Assembly (NCBI RefSeq): GCF_900177345.1
Contig: NZ_FWZT01000012.1
Span: 149,922-213,921, forward strand
Direction: 5' to 3'
Source: Pseudobacteriovorax antillogorgiicola
GTDB lineage: Bacteria > Bdellovibrionota_B > Oligoflexia > Oligoflexales > Oligoflexaceae
DNA length: 64,000 bases
Under the pieces are notes generated by a model that saw nothing but the letters and a program-made list of their open reading frames with translations, was not told the DNA's origin and ran no database searches. Both the position numbers and the translations under genes were made by a program. Positions 52,255 through 61,830 of this stretch are shown in pieces; positions within the stretch are counted from its first letter, which is position 1, and every line of letters starts with the position of its first letter.

Positions 52255-54377
52255 TAGAACCTCTCGCGATCGAAAGTTCTAATTTTAAAGTCGTTGACTG
52301 AACTGGGGTCTTGCCGTTTGAAGTCTTCTAAGTCGAAGTCTGAAGACCTCAGATCTCTGATTGTACGGATTTTTTCAAAATCAAGTTCTTCTTTTGGCTT
52401 AATCTTATTCCAGAGATTGGGCCTCCGCTCGAGTTCCTTTGGAAGTTGGCCAGGGTCAATGTGAACGTTCTCCATACATCTGGTACCGGTCCATAAGCCC
52501 CCTCTTATGGAACAGAGCCTCGCTTCGTCAGTTATTCGAACCGGATCTCTCGGAGCACAATGCGTGAAGGGTCCATCGACGCATCCTGTTTGTACACATC
52601 TATCACCAATAAGGCTAAAACCTGATGGACAATAGCATTTTCCGGCAAAAACTGTAGCATTAGCCGGACATTCTATGTCAACGCACCTATTTCCGACTAA
52701 CTCCTGATTTGAATCGCACAGAATTCTTTCGCATCTTGAACCAATACGCTCAAAGCCAGTTGGACAACGTTCTGGAACACATCTACCAGCTGAGTTTCTA
52801 TAGTACCCATCTCGACAGTCCAAAGGCACACACCTGTTAGATGTCGGGTCCAGAGTCTCGCCAAAGCCGCAGGTAGGGGCTTTCTTCACACATTTATCAC
52901 CTTCTAGCTCATAGTCAGAATCACATATAGTCTCTTTTTCAATTTTTACTTCATTAGTGCATCTTGTAATAATTTCTCCACCAGTAATATCTTCCTTGGT
53001 TAATTTTCCTTTTCTAAGACCATTGGTGCAAAGAACAAGCTCACAAGCCCCTCCATTTCGCTCATATCGATTGTTACAGGCTATTTTTCCTGTTGTTTTA
53101 GCAACGGGTCGTAGTTGATTTGAAGTACCGTCCTCACACTTATACTCAACTCTTCCGTTAGCGATGGCATTGCTATCCCACCAAGTTGCGTTCAACTCAT
53201 ACGTATCCAAACACTTATACATATCTCCACACTTCTCTGCCAAAGCTTCTGAAATAGCGTCTCTCGGGCACTTCTTATAGTGTATTTCATCCCAGTCAGC
53301 TTTGACTGAAACTAGATCAAGGCCTTTTAAAGGTGTAAGGTCGGTAATTTCATTTCTTGAAATATCAAGGACCATAAGTAAATCAAGACCGTTGATTCCT
53401 TGGATTGTCTTTATCTTGTTGTCGCGAACATCTAATTTTTCTAGATACTCAAGCTGGAAAATCGAGTCTAGGCTTTCCACACGATTTGATGGCAATTCGA
53501 GACCTTCAGCAAACTCGAAAAACTTGAATGGAGCAAGATTTGACACATTTGACTTTTGTTTGATGACTACACTAGGGCAGTATTCTAGCTCATAACCGCC
53601 AGCTTCTTCAGTCTTGCAATGATGATCATCTTCGTAGGAGTCGCTTATTTCCTGGTAGCTTAGCCTTTCCCCTTCCTTTCCACGAATAGCGTTTCTAATT
53701 GCACGACAAGTTATTTTTAGTGAACGCTCAGTTGCACCGTTACAGACGGTTGCTAGAGTTTCCGGTCCTTCAACGATCTTCACTTTGTTGGCGCCATCTA
53801 CTTCGCTTTTACAATCAAGTTCGACTGTCTTGACGAACGAGCCTAGACTAACACTTTCTGCTGAGTCAAAGTTATATCCTAAAGCATTAATAGGACCGAG
53901 GCAGGAGGGGACAAAGTAATTTCTGTCCTGAGCAATAACGTATGTTTCTGTGCTAGAGTCAGCGTATAGCTTCGAGCTTGCCTCTTTTTCGCATTTTAAT
54001 ACGCTGTAGTTGTTAGTGATAAATTCAACTCGTTGATCCTTGTCAGTTTCTTTTAGTTTTTCAACAAAATCCTTCGCAGTCTGAAAATTAGGATGTGCCT
54101 CAGCTTCAGCACTTGCTGACAGTTCCTTCGAGTCTATTTCAACCGCAATAGGTTCTAGCCCGAAGCCACTCACAAGAGTGTCTAGCTTATCTTCAGAAGC
54201 ACAGTCGAAATAGATAATCTTATCTTTATTAACCATGAAGTTATAGGGAACTTTTTTAAGTCCACGCCCGTAAACTTTAGTATGGTAGTAGGTTGGACTG
54301 TCTTCAGTAGCAAAAGCATGTTGAGTGCTACTAGAAATCACAGCCATCGCGAAAAGCTTTGATATTAGGTTATTCAT
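52254..54377 (-). CDS. Exported leucine-rich repeat and Cys-rich repeat protein
   Basis: 707 aa, first gene of the locus 2 operon. Signal peptide to about AFA-TED. An N-terminal domain of unknown type is followed by two to three LRRs (~310-365: LEYLEKLDVRDNKIKTIQGI, LLMVLDISRNEITDLTPLKG). A Cys-rich tail follows (~470-640) with units of the form CPTGFERIGSRCERILC and CPSGFSLIGDRCVQTGC, resembling EGF-type surface repeats. Both modules bind proteins or glycans, so a target-recognition role for the toxin operon is a reasonable inference. A palindrome lies about 50 bp upstream. Confidence 0.85.
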   Translation of the reverse strand: MNNLISKLFAMAVISSSTQHAFATEDSPTYYHTKVYGRGLKKVPYNFMVNKDKIIYFDCASEDKLDTLVSGFGLEPIAVEIDSKELSASAEAEAHPNFQTAKDFVEKLKETDKDQRVEFITNNYSVLKCEKEASSKLYADSSTETYVIAQDRNYFVPSCLGPINALGYNFDSAESVSLGSFVKTVELDCKSEVDGANKVKIVEGPETLATVCNGATERSLKITCRAIRNAIRGKEGERLSYQEISDSYEDDHHCKTEEAGGYELEYCPSVVIKQKSNVSNLAPFKFFEFAEGLELPSNRVESLDSIFQLEYLEKLDVRDNKIKTIQGINGLDLLMVLDISRNEITDLTPLKGLDLVSVKADWDEIHYKKCPRDAISEALAEKCGDMYKCLDTYELNATWWDSNAIANGRVEYKCEDGTSNQLRPVAKTTGKIACNNRYERNGGACELVLCTNGLRKGKLTKEDITGGEIITRCTNEVKIEKETICDSDYELEGDKCVKKAPTCGFGETLDPTSNRCVPLDCRDGYYRNSAGRCVPERCPTGFERIGSRCERILCDSNQELVGNRCVDIECPANATVFAGKCYCPSGFSLIGDRCVQTGCVDGPFTHCAPRDPVRITDEARLCSIRGGLWTGTRCMENVHIDPGQLPKELERRPNLWNKIKPKEELDFEKIRTIRDLRSSDFDLEDFKRQDPSSVNDFKIRTFDRERF

Positions 54378-54814
54378 GTATTTAATTATCCTTATCTAAA
54401 ACGACATAGCGTGGTCATGACTAAACACTTGAAAGTGTGATTTATTGCAGAAAAATTTTGTTCAGAATGTATTCATAGACTTAGAGAAAGAAGGGACCAC
54501 TGAAATGGAGAATATGACCGATCTTTGCTGGGTCAGAAAATACACTATAAGCCTCAAAAAACAACAATAGTATATGTTGAAGCTAGGTCCTTTTAATATG
54601 CTTCGTTTGACCCTAGCTAGCGAGAGCCCAGGAAAGTCACGCCCCATTAGAGGTGTGTAGAAAAGCCGTTGCTGTTTTCACTTGCATACGATGCCTTCAA
54701 AACCGACCGAACAACTACCTGGTAAGAGGCTTCCAATCAAATCTCTGTTGGTTCTAAGAATGAGTTAGCCCGGTTCTACCCAGCTAGCGAATAAAGTCTT
54801 TACGATCGGAGACA
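54378..54814. promoter_or_regulatory. Upstream region of the locus 2 operon with a 14-bp palindrome
   Basis: ACACTT-GA-AAGTGT at 54425-54438 is a 6-2-6 perfect inverted repeat, 48 bp upstream of the first ATG, a good position for an operator. The rest of the 437-bp interval shows no supported gene. Confidence 0.4.
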
Positions 54815-55078
54815 TCACCATTGAATTTTTTGATAGCCATCGATAGCTTGCTTACTATCGAGTCTTGCAATCATAAAAACTGCCCGATCGAAAATAATAG
54901 AGGCATAGGGAGAGTTAGGAATTATAAGACACTGAAGAGCTACAAGACGAGGGTTTTCAACATTGAGAATGTAGTTCTTCGCAGCTGAAAAACCACCCCT
55001 CGTTCTTAGGTAGAAGAAAAGACGCTCTTCTTGGTCCCGTAGTCTAACATGTCTGAATCTCGAAGCTATAGGAGACAA
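54815..55078 (-). CDS. Small ORF overlapping the end of the LRR lipoprotein gene
   Basis: 87 codons from a TTG at 55078 that overlaps the upstream stop by 13 bp, with GAGG four bases before it. The second half (ILNVENPRLVALQCLIIPNS, IIFDRAVFMIARLDSKQAID) looks protein-like. It may be a coupled small gene or the rest of a longer one. Unrecognised. Confidence 0.35.
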   Translation of the reverse strand: MSPIASRFRHVRLRDQEERLFFYLRTRGGFSAAKNYILNVENPRLVALQCLIIPNSPYASIIFDRAVFMIARLDSKQAIDGYQKIQW

Positions 55079-57324
55079 TTGCCCTCATTTTTTGCCAACT
55101 TCAGAAAGGCTACTCCGCAAAGCTTCGGATTATCAATCAAGTCGTTTGGCCCATCGAGTGGTAGAGCATTAGCTATAGCATCAATACTCGTTAGCTCTGA
55201 GTTATTCGATATCGAGACCCTCTCGATATAACTAAGACTTTCTAGGCCTTCAAAAGATTTTAGAATGGGATTACTGGAAATATCGAGCAGCTTTACCTTA
55301 GTAAAATTGCTAACCTGAAAGTCTTCTAAAAGATTACTCGACGCAATCTTAAGATGACCGACCTCTGCTAGAGCATCTAAACCGCGCAGACTCGTCATCT
55401 TCCTGTTTCTAAGCAAGAAAAGTTGCTTGACTTTGCCGAGCGAGCTTAGTCCACGTAGATCTTCAAGTTCCAAGTTAGTATCAATTACAAGTTTTGATAC
55501 CTCTTTAAGAGCCTCGAGACCCAAAAGTCTCGTAATCTTATAGTTATGTTTTAAAGAAAACTCCCCTACCCTCGCAAGTTTACTTAAGCCGAATAGCCCT
55601 TGCAGAACCTCGTTACCCGAAATTTCGAGGCCCTCTACGTCCAATAGTGAAGGGAAAGAGATTCCCTCTAAAGCCAGATTATAGGAGATAGATGCTTCAC
55701 CTTTTACTCGATTTAACTTTTGAAGCCCATCCAACTCAACTAATCTATTGTTTTGAATAATCCTTAAACCTTCTAATACTTCAATACGGGCAAGGCTTGA
55801 CAAATTATGGAGAGAAGGATTGTACTCTATGTTCACAGAGTCCACTCGTTCAATCTTCAAAAGGCCGTCAAGAGAAGTCATATTCTCATTGTTGAAGACT
55901 GAAAGTGAGCCAAGGCTTTGTAGAGACGTGAGGCCTTTCATTGAGGTAAGTTGAAGGTTATCCATCACAAAAAGGTCTTTTGATATGGTAACGATGTTAT
56001 CGAGGCCGGTAAGGTCTCGTAGCTCTGGATTCCCGATGACAACAACCTCACCAAGGACTTGCCTTATTCGGTTCAAGGAAGATATATCAGCAAGCACTGG
56101 ATTGGCAATGAGACTAATATCAAGATCGACCTTCTCGATATTATCGAGACCCTTTAGTGAAGTAAGGCCTAAGTTATCACTGATATCGATCGATCCAACG
56201 TGAAGGATACTCTCTAGAAATGTCAAATCTGAAATGGTTTCCGTTAAGTTTATCTTTAACGCACCGGATATTTCAAAGATAGTTGAAAACCTTAGTCGAT
56301 CAATACTTGCAAGAAAGTCATCATCAATCCTCAAGTCTTCCACTATAGAAGTACAAATTCTTGAAGCAATCTCACTCTGAAGGCATTGATTTTTAATCAA
56401 GATCTCATCTGACTGCCAATCGCTCACATTTCCCGATAGGTCGTTCGATCTATAAGTTAATAGAAAGCTCCCTTCAGTGAGCTTGATTGATTCACTTTCA
56501 GCCCCGAAGACTTGCCTCTGGTCGCCCGAACAATCTCTACTTTCAATGCTATCGAAAAGACAAAATTCAATCGTCAAATCGTTTATTGGATCTGATGCCG
56601 AGACAAAACCTAACCGGTAACCGCTTGCAACTAAGTATGGCTCTTTTGAGCCAAATCGAATTCTCTCGTAATCCAATGTAAAGTCAGCTTGCACTTTTGG
56701 CTTGCTACTATCGACTTTAAAGGAGTAGTTGAGATCCATTTGGTTTCCTGCTCTATCTGTTCCGCTGACAAGAAGCTTATAATCTCCATCTTCCTTAGGA
56801 CTACTGAGTGTGTATGGCCCTCGCTCTATAAGAGTGAGCGAGACATCCTCTGACGCAATGCAGCTCTGATCATCAGAGGCTTTCTGAAAGCAGTATTCGA
56901 GTAGCACAGCCTCGCTTGTCACAACGGAGATAAAATTCCCTGGTGCTAAAGCAGCAACTTGATTTCCAATTTCAAGAACCGGGACAGTCGAGTCCTTAAC
57001 AGCTTGTCTACTCTCAGTGGTTATATACTCCTTCGACTTAGGGAGCATTATATACGCATAGTCGTCTGCCACCAAGCATCCTTTAGGGCTGCTAATTGCC
57101 GAAAGTCTCTTGCCACTACGACCAAAGACTATGAATTCTGAATGATTAAGATCTATAGGCTTGTTCATACTATCAAAGAGCCTGTGAGGAAGCTGATCTT
57201 GACCGGCGGTGTTTACACTCCCACACTCAGCGATCAGTTCATCATAGTCATTGCTCAGCTTTTGGCAGCCGATGAGTAAGATCGAGCTAGCCAAAAGAAT
57301 GGCGCTGTAAAGCTCTGACTTCAT
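55066..57324 (-). CDS. Leucine-rich repeat lipoprotein (receptor-L-domain-like)
   Basis: 752 aa. The lipobox ends LIGC (Cys20). Residues ~60-320 contain Ig/Big-like beta domains with paired cysteines (LEYCFQKASDDQSC, EFCLFDSIESRDC), reminiscent of the repeated sugar- or surface-binding domains of large myxobacterial-type lipoproteins. From ~330 to the C-terminus run about 17 repeats of ~22-24 residues (LTSLKGLDNIEKVDLDISLI, LRDLTGLDNIVTISKDLFVM) like receptor-L/LRR arrays, ending DNPKLCGVAFLKLA. Extracellular ligand binding is likely. The start is 2 bp after the stop of the lipoprotein gene at 57327, so the two form an operon. Confidence 0.85.
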   Translation of the reverse strand: MKSELYSAILLASSILLIGCQKLSNDYDELIAECGSVNTAGQDQLPHRLFDSMNKPIDLNHSEFIVFGRSGKRLSAISSPKGCLVADDYAYIMLPKSKEYITTESRQAVKDSTVPVLEIGNQVAALAPGNFISVVTSEAVLLEYCFQKASDDQSCIASEDVSLTLIERGPYTLSSPKEDGDYKLLVSGTDRAGNQMDLNYSFKVDSSKPKVQADFTLDYERIRFGSKEPYLVASGYRLGFVSASDPINDLTIEFCLFDSIESRDCSGDQRQVFGAESESIKLTEGSFLLTYRSNDLSGNVSDWQSDEILIKNQCLQSEIASRICTSIVEDLRIDDDFLASIDRLRFSTIFEISGALKINLTETISDLTFLESILHVGSIDISDNLGLTSLKGLDNIEKVDLDISLIANPVLADISSLNRIRQVLGEVVVIGNPELRDLTGLDNIVTISKDLFVMDNLQLTSMKGLTSLQSLGSLSVFNNENMTSLDGLLKIERVDSVNIEYNPSLHNLSSLARIEVLEGLRIIQNNRLVELDGLQKLNRVKGEASISYNLALEGISFPSLLDVEGLEISGNEVLQGLFGLSKLARVGEFSLKHNYKITRLLGLEALKEVSKLVIDTNLELEDLRGLSSLGKVKQLFLLRNRKMTSLRGLDALAEVGHLKIASSNLLEDFQVSNFTKVKLLDISSNPILKSFEGLESLSYIERVSISNNSELTSIDAIANALPLDGPNDLIDNPKLCGVAFLKLAKNEGNCLL

Positions 57325-57326
57325 TC

Positions 57327-58076
57327 CTACTCCTTGATTATTGGGTAGTCCAGGCTTTTAGTCGAAAAGCTTTTTTCGAAGTATGGCGATTCCTTAAAGA
57401 AGGTTTGATACTTTGCGTCGAGATCTTTCATCGACATTAAAGAAAGTGGAAAGTTGTCGAGAGCAACCTGATCCAGAAAATCTTGCTCCAATAAGTCTGA
57501 ATATGAAGAATTTAGAGTTGCCAAGTAGACATCAAATAGCTCCCTATCTCCTTCTGAAAGATTCTCTCTTATCACTGAAACGGATGAATTGACTGAGTCG
57601 ACGAATCGCTTGAGAGTTCTTTTCATATGCTCACTGTCAATCACAAACCTGCCTTTTGCAGGTGTAAGACAGTCTATCTTCCTCAGTACCGATAGACCTT
57701 GGATGTATGAGAAGATTGCATCACCATGCTCAACAAGTTCCCCTTTGGAGAAGGAGTCAATAAAGTCTTTGGTCCATCTCGGGTCCAGCGGCTCACCTGT
57801 ACATGTTTTTTGCATCCAAACTAAATTCTTCTGGCTTTTAAGGTGAGCCATTTTCGAGAGAGCCAAGGCTTGGTAGACGTCTGAACCGCTCCATCCATAC
57901 TGACGCTTTAGCTCCGGCGCCATAGAGAGCTTTATTGACTCCGACAAACCCATGGTCTTATCCACGATGCCAAGGTAGTGAGATCTTTTCGTTTTCTCAT
58001 CATGTGTGCTTGAGTTTGTGACACAGGCTGTCATACTGAGCGTTAGAAAAAGGAAAAGCATCTTATATACAGTCAC
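57327..58076 (-). CDS. Lipoprotein of unknown function
   Basis: 249 aa. Signal peptide with lipobox MTAC (Cys18). Helical mature part with two cysteines (QKTCTGEPLD, RKIDCLTPAKG). First gene of a two-gene operon with the LRR lipoprotein (2-bp gap). No domain recognised. Confidence 0.8.
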   Translation of the reverse strand: MTVYKMLFLFLTLSMTACVTNSSTHDEKTKRSHYLGIVDKTMGLSESIKLSMAPELKRQYGWSGSDVYQALALSKMAHLKSQKNLVWMQKTCTGEPLDPRWTKDFIDSFSKGELVEHGDAIFSYIQGLSVLRKIDCLTPAKGRFVIDSEHMKRTLKRFVDSVNSSVSVIRENLSEGDRELFDVYLATLNSSYSDLLEQDFLDQVALDNFPLSLMSMKDLDAKYQTFFKESPYFEKSFSTKSLDYPIIKE

Positions 58077-58343
58077 TTACCACCCCATATCCCTTAATAC
58101 ATCAAATTACTTATATGCCAACTAACCACAATATTGCAAGGCTACTAAAAAAATTTACACTTAACTCAAAGTCTGGCCTGATCATCGAATAGAAAATTAA
58201 TAATTATAGATATTTAGCCATAATCACACCCGCTTCACTTTGCTTTCTGCAGCTTCAATGCCAGTCGGGTAAGCCATTCATTTACTTGTTCCGAGTGAGC
58301 TTAGCCAATACAATGACCATCCATTTAAGGATAGGAGTGGATT

Positions 58344-58691
58344 ATGCTTTCTGGTCTTCTGATTATGAGCCTTGCAGCAGCTGGGCAACCCGAACTCATG
58401 GCTAACTCAAAGTCGAAAATTAGCGCTGTCTCGTTCGGTAGCGAAAAAAGCTCCGACGTATTTGGTACAATCGATCTTCCCCTCACACAGTTTGCTATCG
58501 AACAATGTGGGGCTTGCAACTGCTCACCTGACCAAGACAGCATTCGATTCGTACTACTATCAAGCAATTATAGCAAAGAGAGTGTCGCACGAGAGAGCTT
58601 AGAAGCATTTCTATCAGAAACCGAAGCTACGGTAGCTGCGGTCGGTTGTTTCGAGAATCAACCAATTATCAGGAGAGTCTTTAGTCGCTGA
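58344..58691 (+). CDS. Small exported protein, Cys-rich
   Basis: 115 aa. GGAG precedes the ATG by 8-9 nt. A short hydrophobic N-terminus (MLSGLLIMSLAAAGQPE) may be a signal peptide; the rest contains CGACNC and a later Cys. No basic residue lies in the n-region, so export is uncertain. No family recognised; a minus-strand frame overlaps but has worse composition. Confidence 0.5.
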   Translation: MLSGLLIMSLAAAGQPELMANSKSKISAVSFGSEKSSDVFGTIDLPLTQFAIEQCGACNCSPDQDSIRFVLLSSNYSKESVARESLEAFLSETEATVAAVGCFENQPIIRRVFSR

Positions 58692-58729
58692 ACTAGTAGT
58701 TCAATTAAGACCAAACACATCTGATAATG

Positions 58730-58755
58730 GATGCATATGAAAGATGCATATGAAA
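58730..58755. repeat. Tandem 13-nt direct repeat
   Basis: GATGCATATGAAA occurs twice in tandem just after the small exported gene. Function unknown. Confidence 0.8.
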
Positions 58756-58852
58756 ATATCCGTTCAAGCTATCCCACGTTTAAAAGCCTTAAGGTTCACG
58801 TGTTTCCATTAAATAGGTTAACTGATTCTCTTGAACCGGATTGGCCATGACG

Positions 58853-58867
58853 CATAGCTACGCTATG
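58853..58867. terminator. Hairpin between convergent genes
   Basis: CATAGC-TAC-GCTATG, a 6-bp perfect stem, lies between the convergent genes ending at 58691 and 58933; flanking TTGGC and GCCAA could extend the fold. No T-run, so a weak call. Confidence 0.3.
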
Positions 58868-58932
58868 TCTTCAGCAGTCCAGCATGTGAGCCAAGGCCTA
58901 TGTTTTGGATAAATTGTGAGGCCCAATAGGTC

Positions 58933-59856
58933 TTAGTATAAATGGCAGTTATCTATCACTACATTCGCTGAAACTGAAGTGTAATAGTCAGGCTTTACGC
59001 TTTTGTATTCACGTTGGCCTTCAACGACTCCAGCAAAATTTGCACGCAATAGAATTGAGTCAGTATTGCTATCGAGTTTGTATGGGTTGTAGGTCACCTC
59101 ATATCTGACACGACAGTAAATATCATAGTATTTAATAAGGCTGTCTACAGTCAGGTCTTGGAAAGACGGGCCACATCGCATCTTGATCTCGTTGACTGTT
59201 TCTTCTGAAAGGTCGAATTCACTTCGTAACTTCACACCTATGTGGGTAGGTATTTCACTCATCTCAGAGGTTGCTGAAACATGTCGAGAGAGGTCACAAG
59301 TATCTAGAATTTTGGTTTCGATTTTAACCTGTGTTGTTACGGGCGTTTCGATGGTAGCTGTTGGACTGTTTTTTATCGGTTCGACGACAATACTTTGGGA
59401 TTCATTATCAGAGCCGAAACCAAACTCCACTCCAGACCTTGTAAGGCTAAACTCTAGCGTGATTGCAACTTCACTCTTGCCCAATGTGTCTTCAGGGCGG
59501 ATCGTTTCACGCGCCCTAAAGTAATCATGAACTTCTCCACTAAGAGAGACACTAAGCCTATATGTACATCCTTGCAAGATATCAAAATCTAAGTTCATTT
59601 CTTCGCCGTTGAAGGGGATGTATTTCCCTATACTTTTTGAATCCTTGCAGTAGGGTTGATCGCTCCCTCCTGGCGTAGGATCTATAAATACAGCCAGTTT
59701 TTCAATTAGTTCGACGGGACCAGGGATCAGATCTTTTTTTGGTGCCGTGAACGTAACTGACGAAAGATTTGAGCTAGTTTGCTTGTTTCCGCCTCTACTA
59801 GGTGAACAGGAAACTGTTGCGACGACTAAAAGCAGTGCTAGTATCTTGAAGTTCAT
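58933..59856 (-). CDS. Lipoprotein of unknown function
   Basis: 307 aa. Lipobox ATVSC (Cys17). The mature part is beta-rich with six cysteines (YCKDSKS, QGCTYRLSVS, TCDLSRH, MRCGPSF, IYCRVRYE, DNCHLY). It is monocistronic by spacing. No domain recognised. Confidence 0.8.
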   Translation of the reverse strand: MNFKILALLLVVATVSCSPSRGGNKQTSSNLSSVTFTAPKKDLIPGPVELIEKLAVFIDPTPGGSDQPYCKDSKSIGKYIPFNGEEMNLDFDILQGCTYRLSVSLSGEVHDYFRARETIRPEDTLGKSEVAITLEFSLTRSGVEFGFGSDNESQSIVVEPIKNSPTATIETPVTTQVKIETKILDTCDLSRHVSATSEMSEIPTHIGVKLRSEFDLSEETVNEIKMRCGPSFQDLTVDSLIKYYDIYCRVRYEVTYNPYKLDSNTDSILLRANFAGVVEGQREYKSVKPDYYTSVSANVVIDNCHLY

Positions 59857-60306
59857 GAAGGCACATCCTTATCTAGAAAGAAACTGTCACTATCTATAAG
59901 CAAGTTAGAATCCAATCGCTAAGCTACTGAAATAGGGCCTTCAATAGGAGGTCCTAATAATAGGAATATTTAGCTGAGTTACAAAGCGCTGAGCAATTGC
60001 CAAATGGTTATGCAGTGAAAACATTTAGGAGCGACAATGAAGCCCATACTTTCCGAACCAACACGATTGTATTTTGTTTGACGCATAGGGCTTTTCGGAA
60101 GCGACCTCACTTGGATCTCCTAGTCAAAAATGAATGATCTGTCTAAATTCGTGGCATCGCTGCAATATTACTTGATTTCCCGGCTCTTTGGTAAAACTTC
60201 GTGGAGTTTTAGCCCTTGCCAAAACAAGAACTAGGAGAAAGTTCGAAGCCTTATTTGATTGTTTTGAGTTGCCGAAAACAGCCATCTGTACCAGCGGAGA
60301 TAAGAG
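59857..60306. other. Gene-free interval with one SD-preceded mini-ORF
   Basis: AGGAG (60027-60031) precedes an ATG at 60037 that opens only 14 codons (MKPILSEPTRLYFV, stop at 60079-60081). It may be a leader peptide or the start of a lost gene. Nothing else supported. Confidence 0.3.
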
Positions 60307-61107
60307 ATGATGAAGCTTAATATCGGGAAAGTTTTGTTTACGTTTACGTATCTGTTTAGCGCACCCTTCGCTCACACCAATGAAAAAAAGGAAAGCCCTC
60401 TTAAAGTTTGGATAAATGACGATACACAGTATGAAGAGTGGCGGAGGCTGCAAAAGTCAACAAATTGGAATGACCTTAAAGCTGCCTACGAAATGACGTT
60501 AAAGTACAAGAGTCAATATCCTAATAGCGATCACGCCAAGTACATTTCAGCGGTCATGGCAGGCGACTATTCGGAACTTTTGAGCAGGCAAGAGGAGCGG
60601 GAGATAAAGGAAAAGGCTAGCAAAGACCTGTTTGAAATCATGGAGAGATTAGGGCAATTGCCAATAAAATATCAAAATCTGCTGAGAAATGAATACTATT
60701 ATCATTCGAATCAGTTTCTAAACCAGTACCTTTTGGGGCGTGAGCAAGAGTCTTCGAGGAGTAAATCAACAGGCAACTTCTCAATAGGAGTTGGTGGCTC
60801 TGAATACGCCTACGAATTAATCCTTTCAGGGAAAGTAGCCGAGGCTCAACGTTTTGCAAAGATGTCAGTTATAGGATGGGAGACTCATGCATCACTGACG
60901 CCGGACTGGGCGTATCCTTATCCCTATTTTTACATTCAGGCCCTTTACATAGCCGGTGAGTTCAATAAAGCTGACAGATTCTACGAAAAGTTGAAGCCTA
61001 ACGAAGGCTATAAATTAAAAATTCCTATCTATAAAAAATATGACGCACGCTTAGAGAAGATAAAGGATATCTTATCCAGTCCTAAAGCGCCCATTAAATC
61101 AAGATGA
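60307..61107 (+). CDS. Exported TPR-like helical protein
   Basis: 266 aa. CGGAG precedes the start; a second in-frame ATG follows directly at 60310. Signal peptide to about AHT-NEK. Helical pairs such as WNDLKAAYEMTLKYKSQYPN and YIQALYIAGEFNKADRFYEK look like tetratricopeptide helices, suggesting a periplasmic scaffold. It is alone on its strand. Function unknown. Confidence 0.8.
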   Translation: MMKLNIGKVLFTFTYLFSAPFAHTNEKKESPLKVWINDDTQYEEWRRLQKSTNWNDLKAAYEMTLKYKSQYPNSDHAKYISAVMAGDYSELLSRQEEREIKEKASKDLFEIMERLGQLPIKYQNLLRNEYYYHSNQFLNQYLLGREQESSRSKSTGNFSIGVGGSEYAYELILSGKVAEAQRFAKMSVIGWETHASLTPDWAYPYPYFYIQALYIAGEFNKADRFYEKLKPNEGYKLKIPIYKKYDARLEKIKDILSSPKAPIKSR

Positions 61108-61830
61108 TGTCCGGCATACATAGACATCAAAGAAATGCAACGAGACTTGTCAGAACAAATCTCCGCACATGACCGGATAGATAAAAGTTTGGTCGAAGCA
61201 GCAATGTTTACCTAAATGTCTACGAGCGTACTTAAAACAGAATTTTGGGATATTTCGACTACTTCGGCGATGACTTTTCCGGTCATCCCTCTACCGGAGG
61301 TGCAAATTGAAAAACAAGGGTACTAAGATTTTTTAGACACTGTTTTAGTTGGGGCTTCAGCCTACTCTCTGGGCAAGCACACATCCAGCATAATATGCCA
61401 ATACAACATGAAAATGAAGCCGGGCTTTCAAATACAATTGGCCCATTCTGGGTTATTGCGTCAGTGACAGATGGTGGCTATGGTATGCCTGCTAGAGTCG
61501 TCGGGTTTGCCGGAAGAAGGCACTTTCTACCTCTTGGAATCATAGGATACTCGGTAGGCTGCATTACTTTGAACATTGACGCTTATCTATTCAGTATTCG
61601 AAGCACTTCTAGGCGAAGCATTTTTAGAGAGCCGGACTTGTCGTTCCGTCAATTATCCAAGGTGAATGGTTCCAGGAAATCCTAAAGACTCTCTAAGATA
61701 AAGCTTTTAAGAATAGATATTTAGCACTAACGTAACCAGCAGTTGCCAAAACATCAAGCCTAATTGGTGTTATGCAACCGCTGATTTCCCTATACTCCAC
61801 ACGTCGAACAAGCAAAGGAGTACGAAGATC
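61108..61830. other. Gene-free interval
   Basis: About 720 bp. A 96-codon plus-strand frame at 61395-61685 has no ribosome-binding site and no recognisable domain, so I do not call it. No RNA gene or repeat seen. Confidence 0.4.

Noticed and set aside
60124..60453. Minus-strand frame of 109 codons
   Set aside because: Overlaps the signal-peptide start of the TPR-like gene at 60307, which has a good ribosome-binding site and composition.
61395..61685. A 96-codon gene
   Set aside because: No ribosome-binding site, no recognised domain, and uneven composition; kept as gene-free interval.
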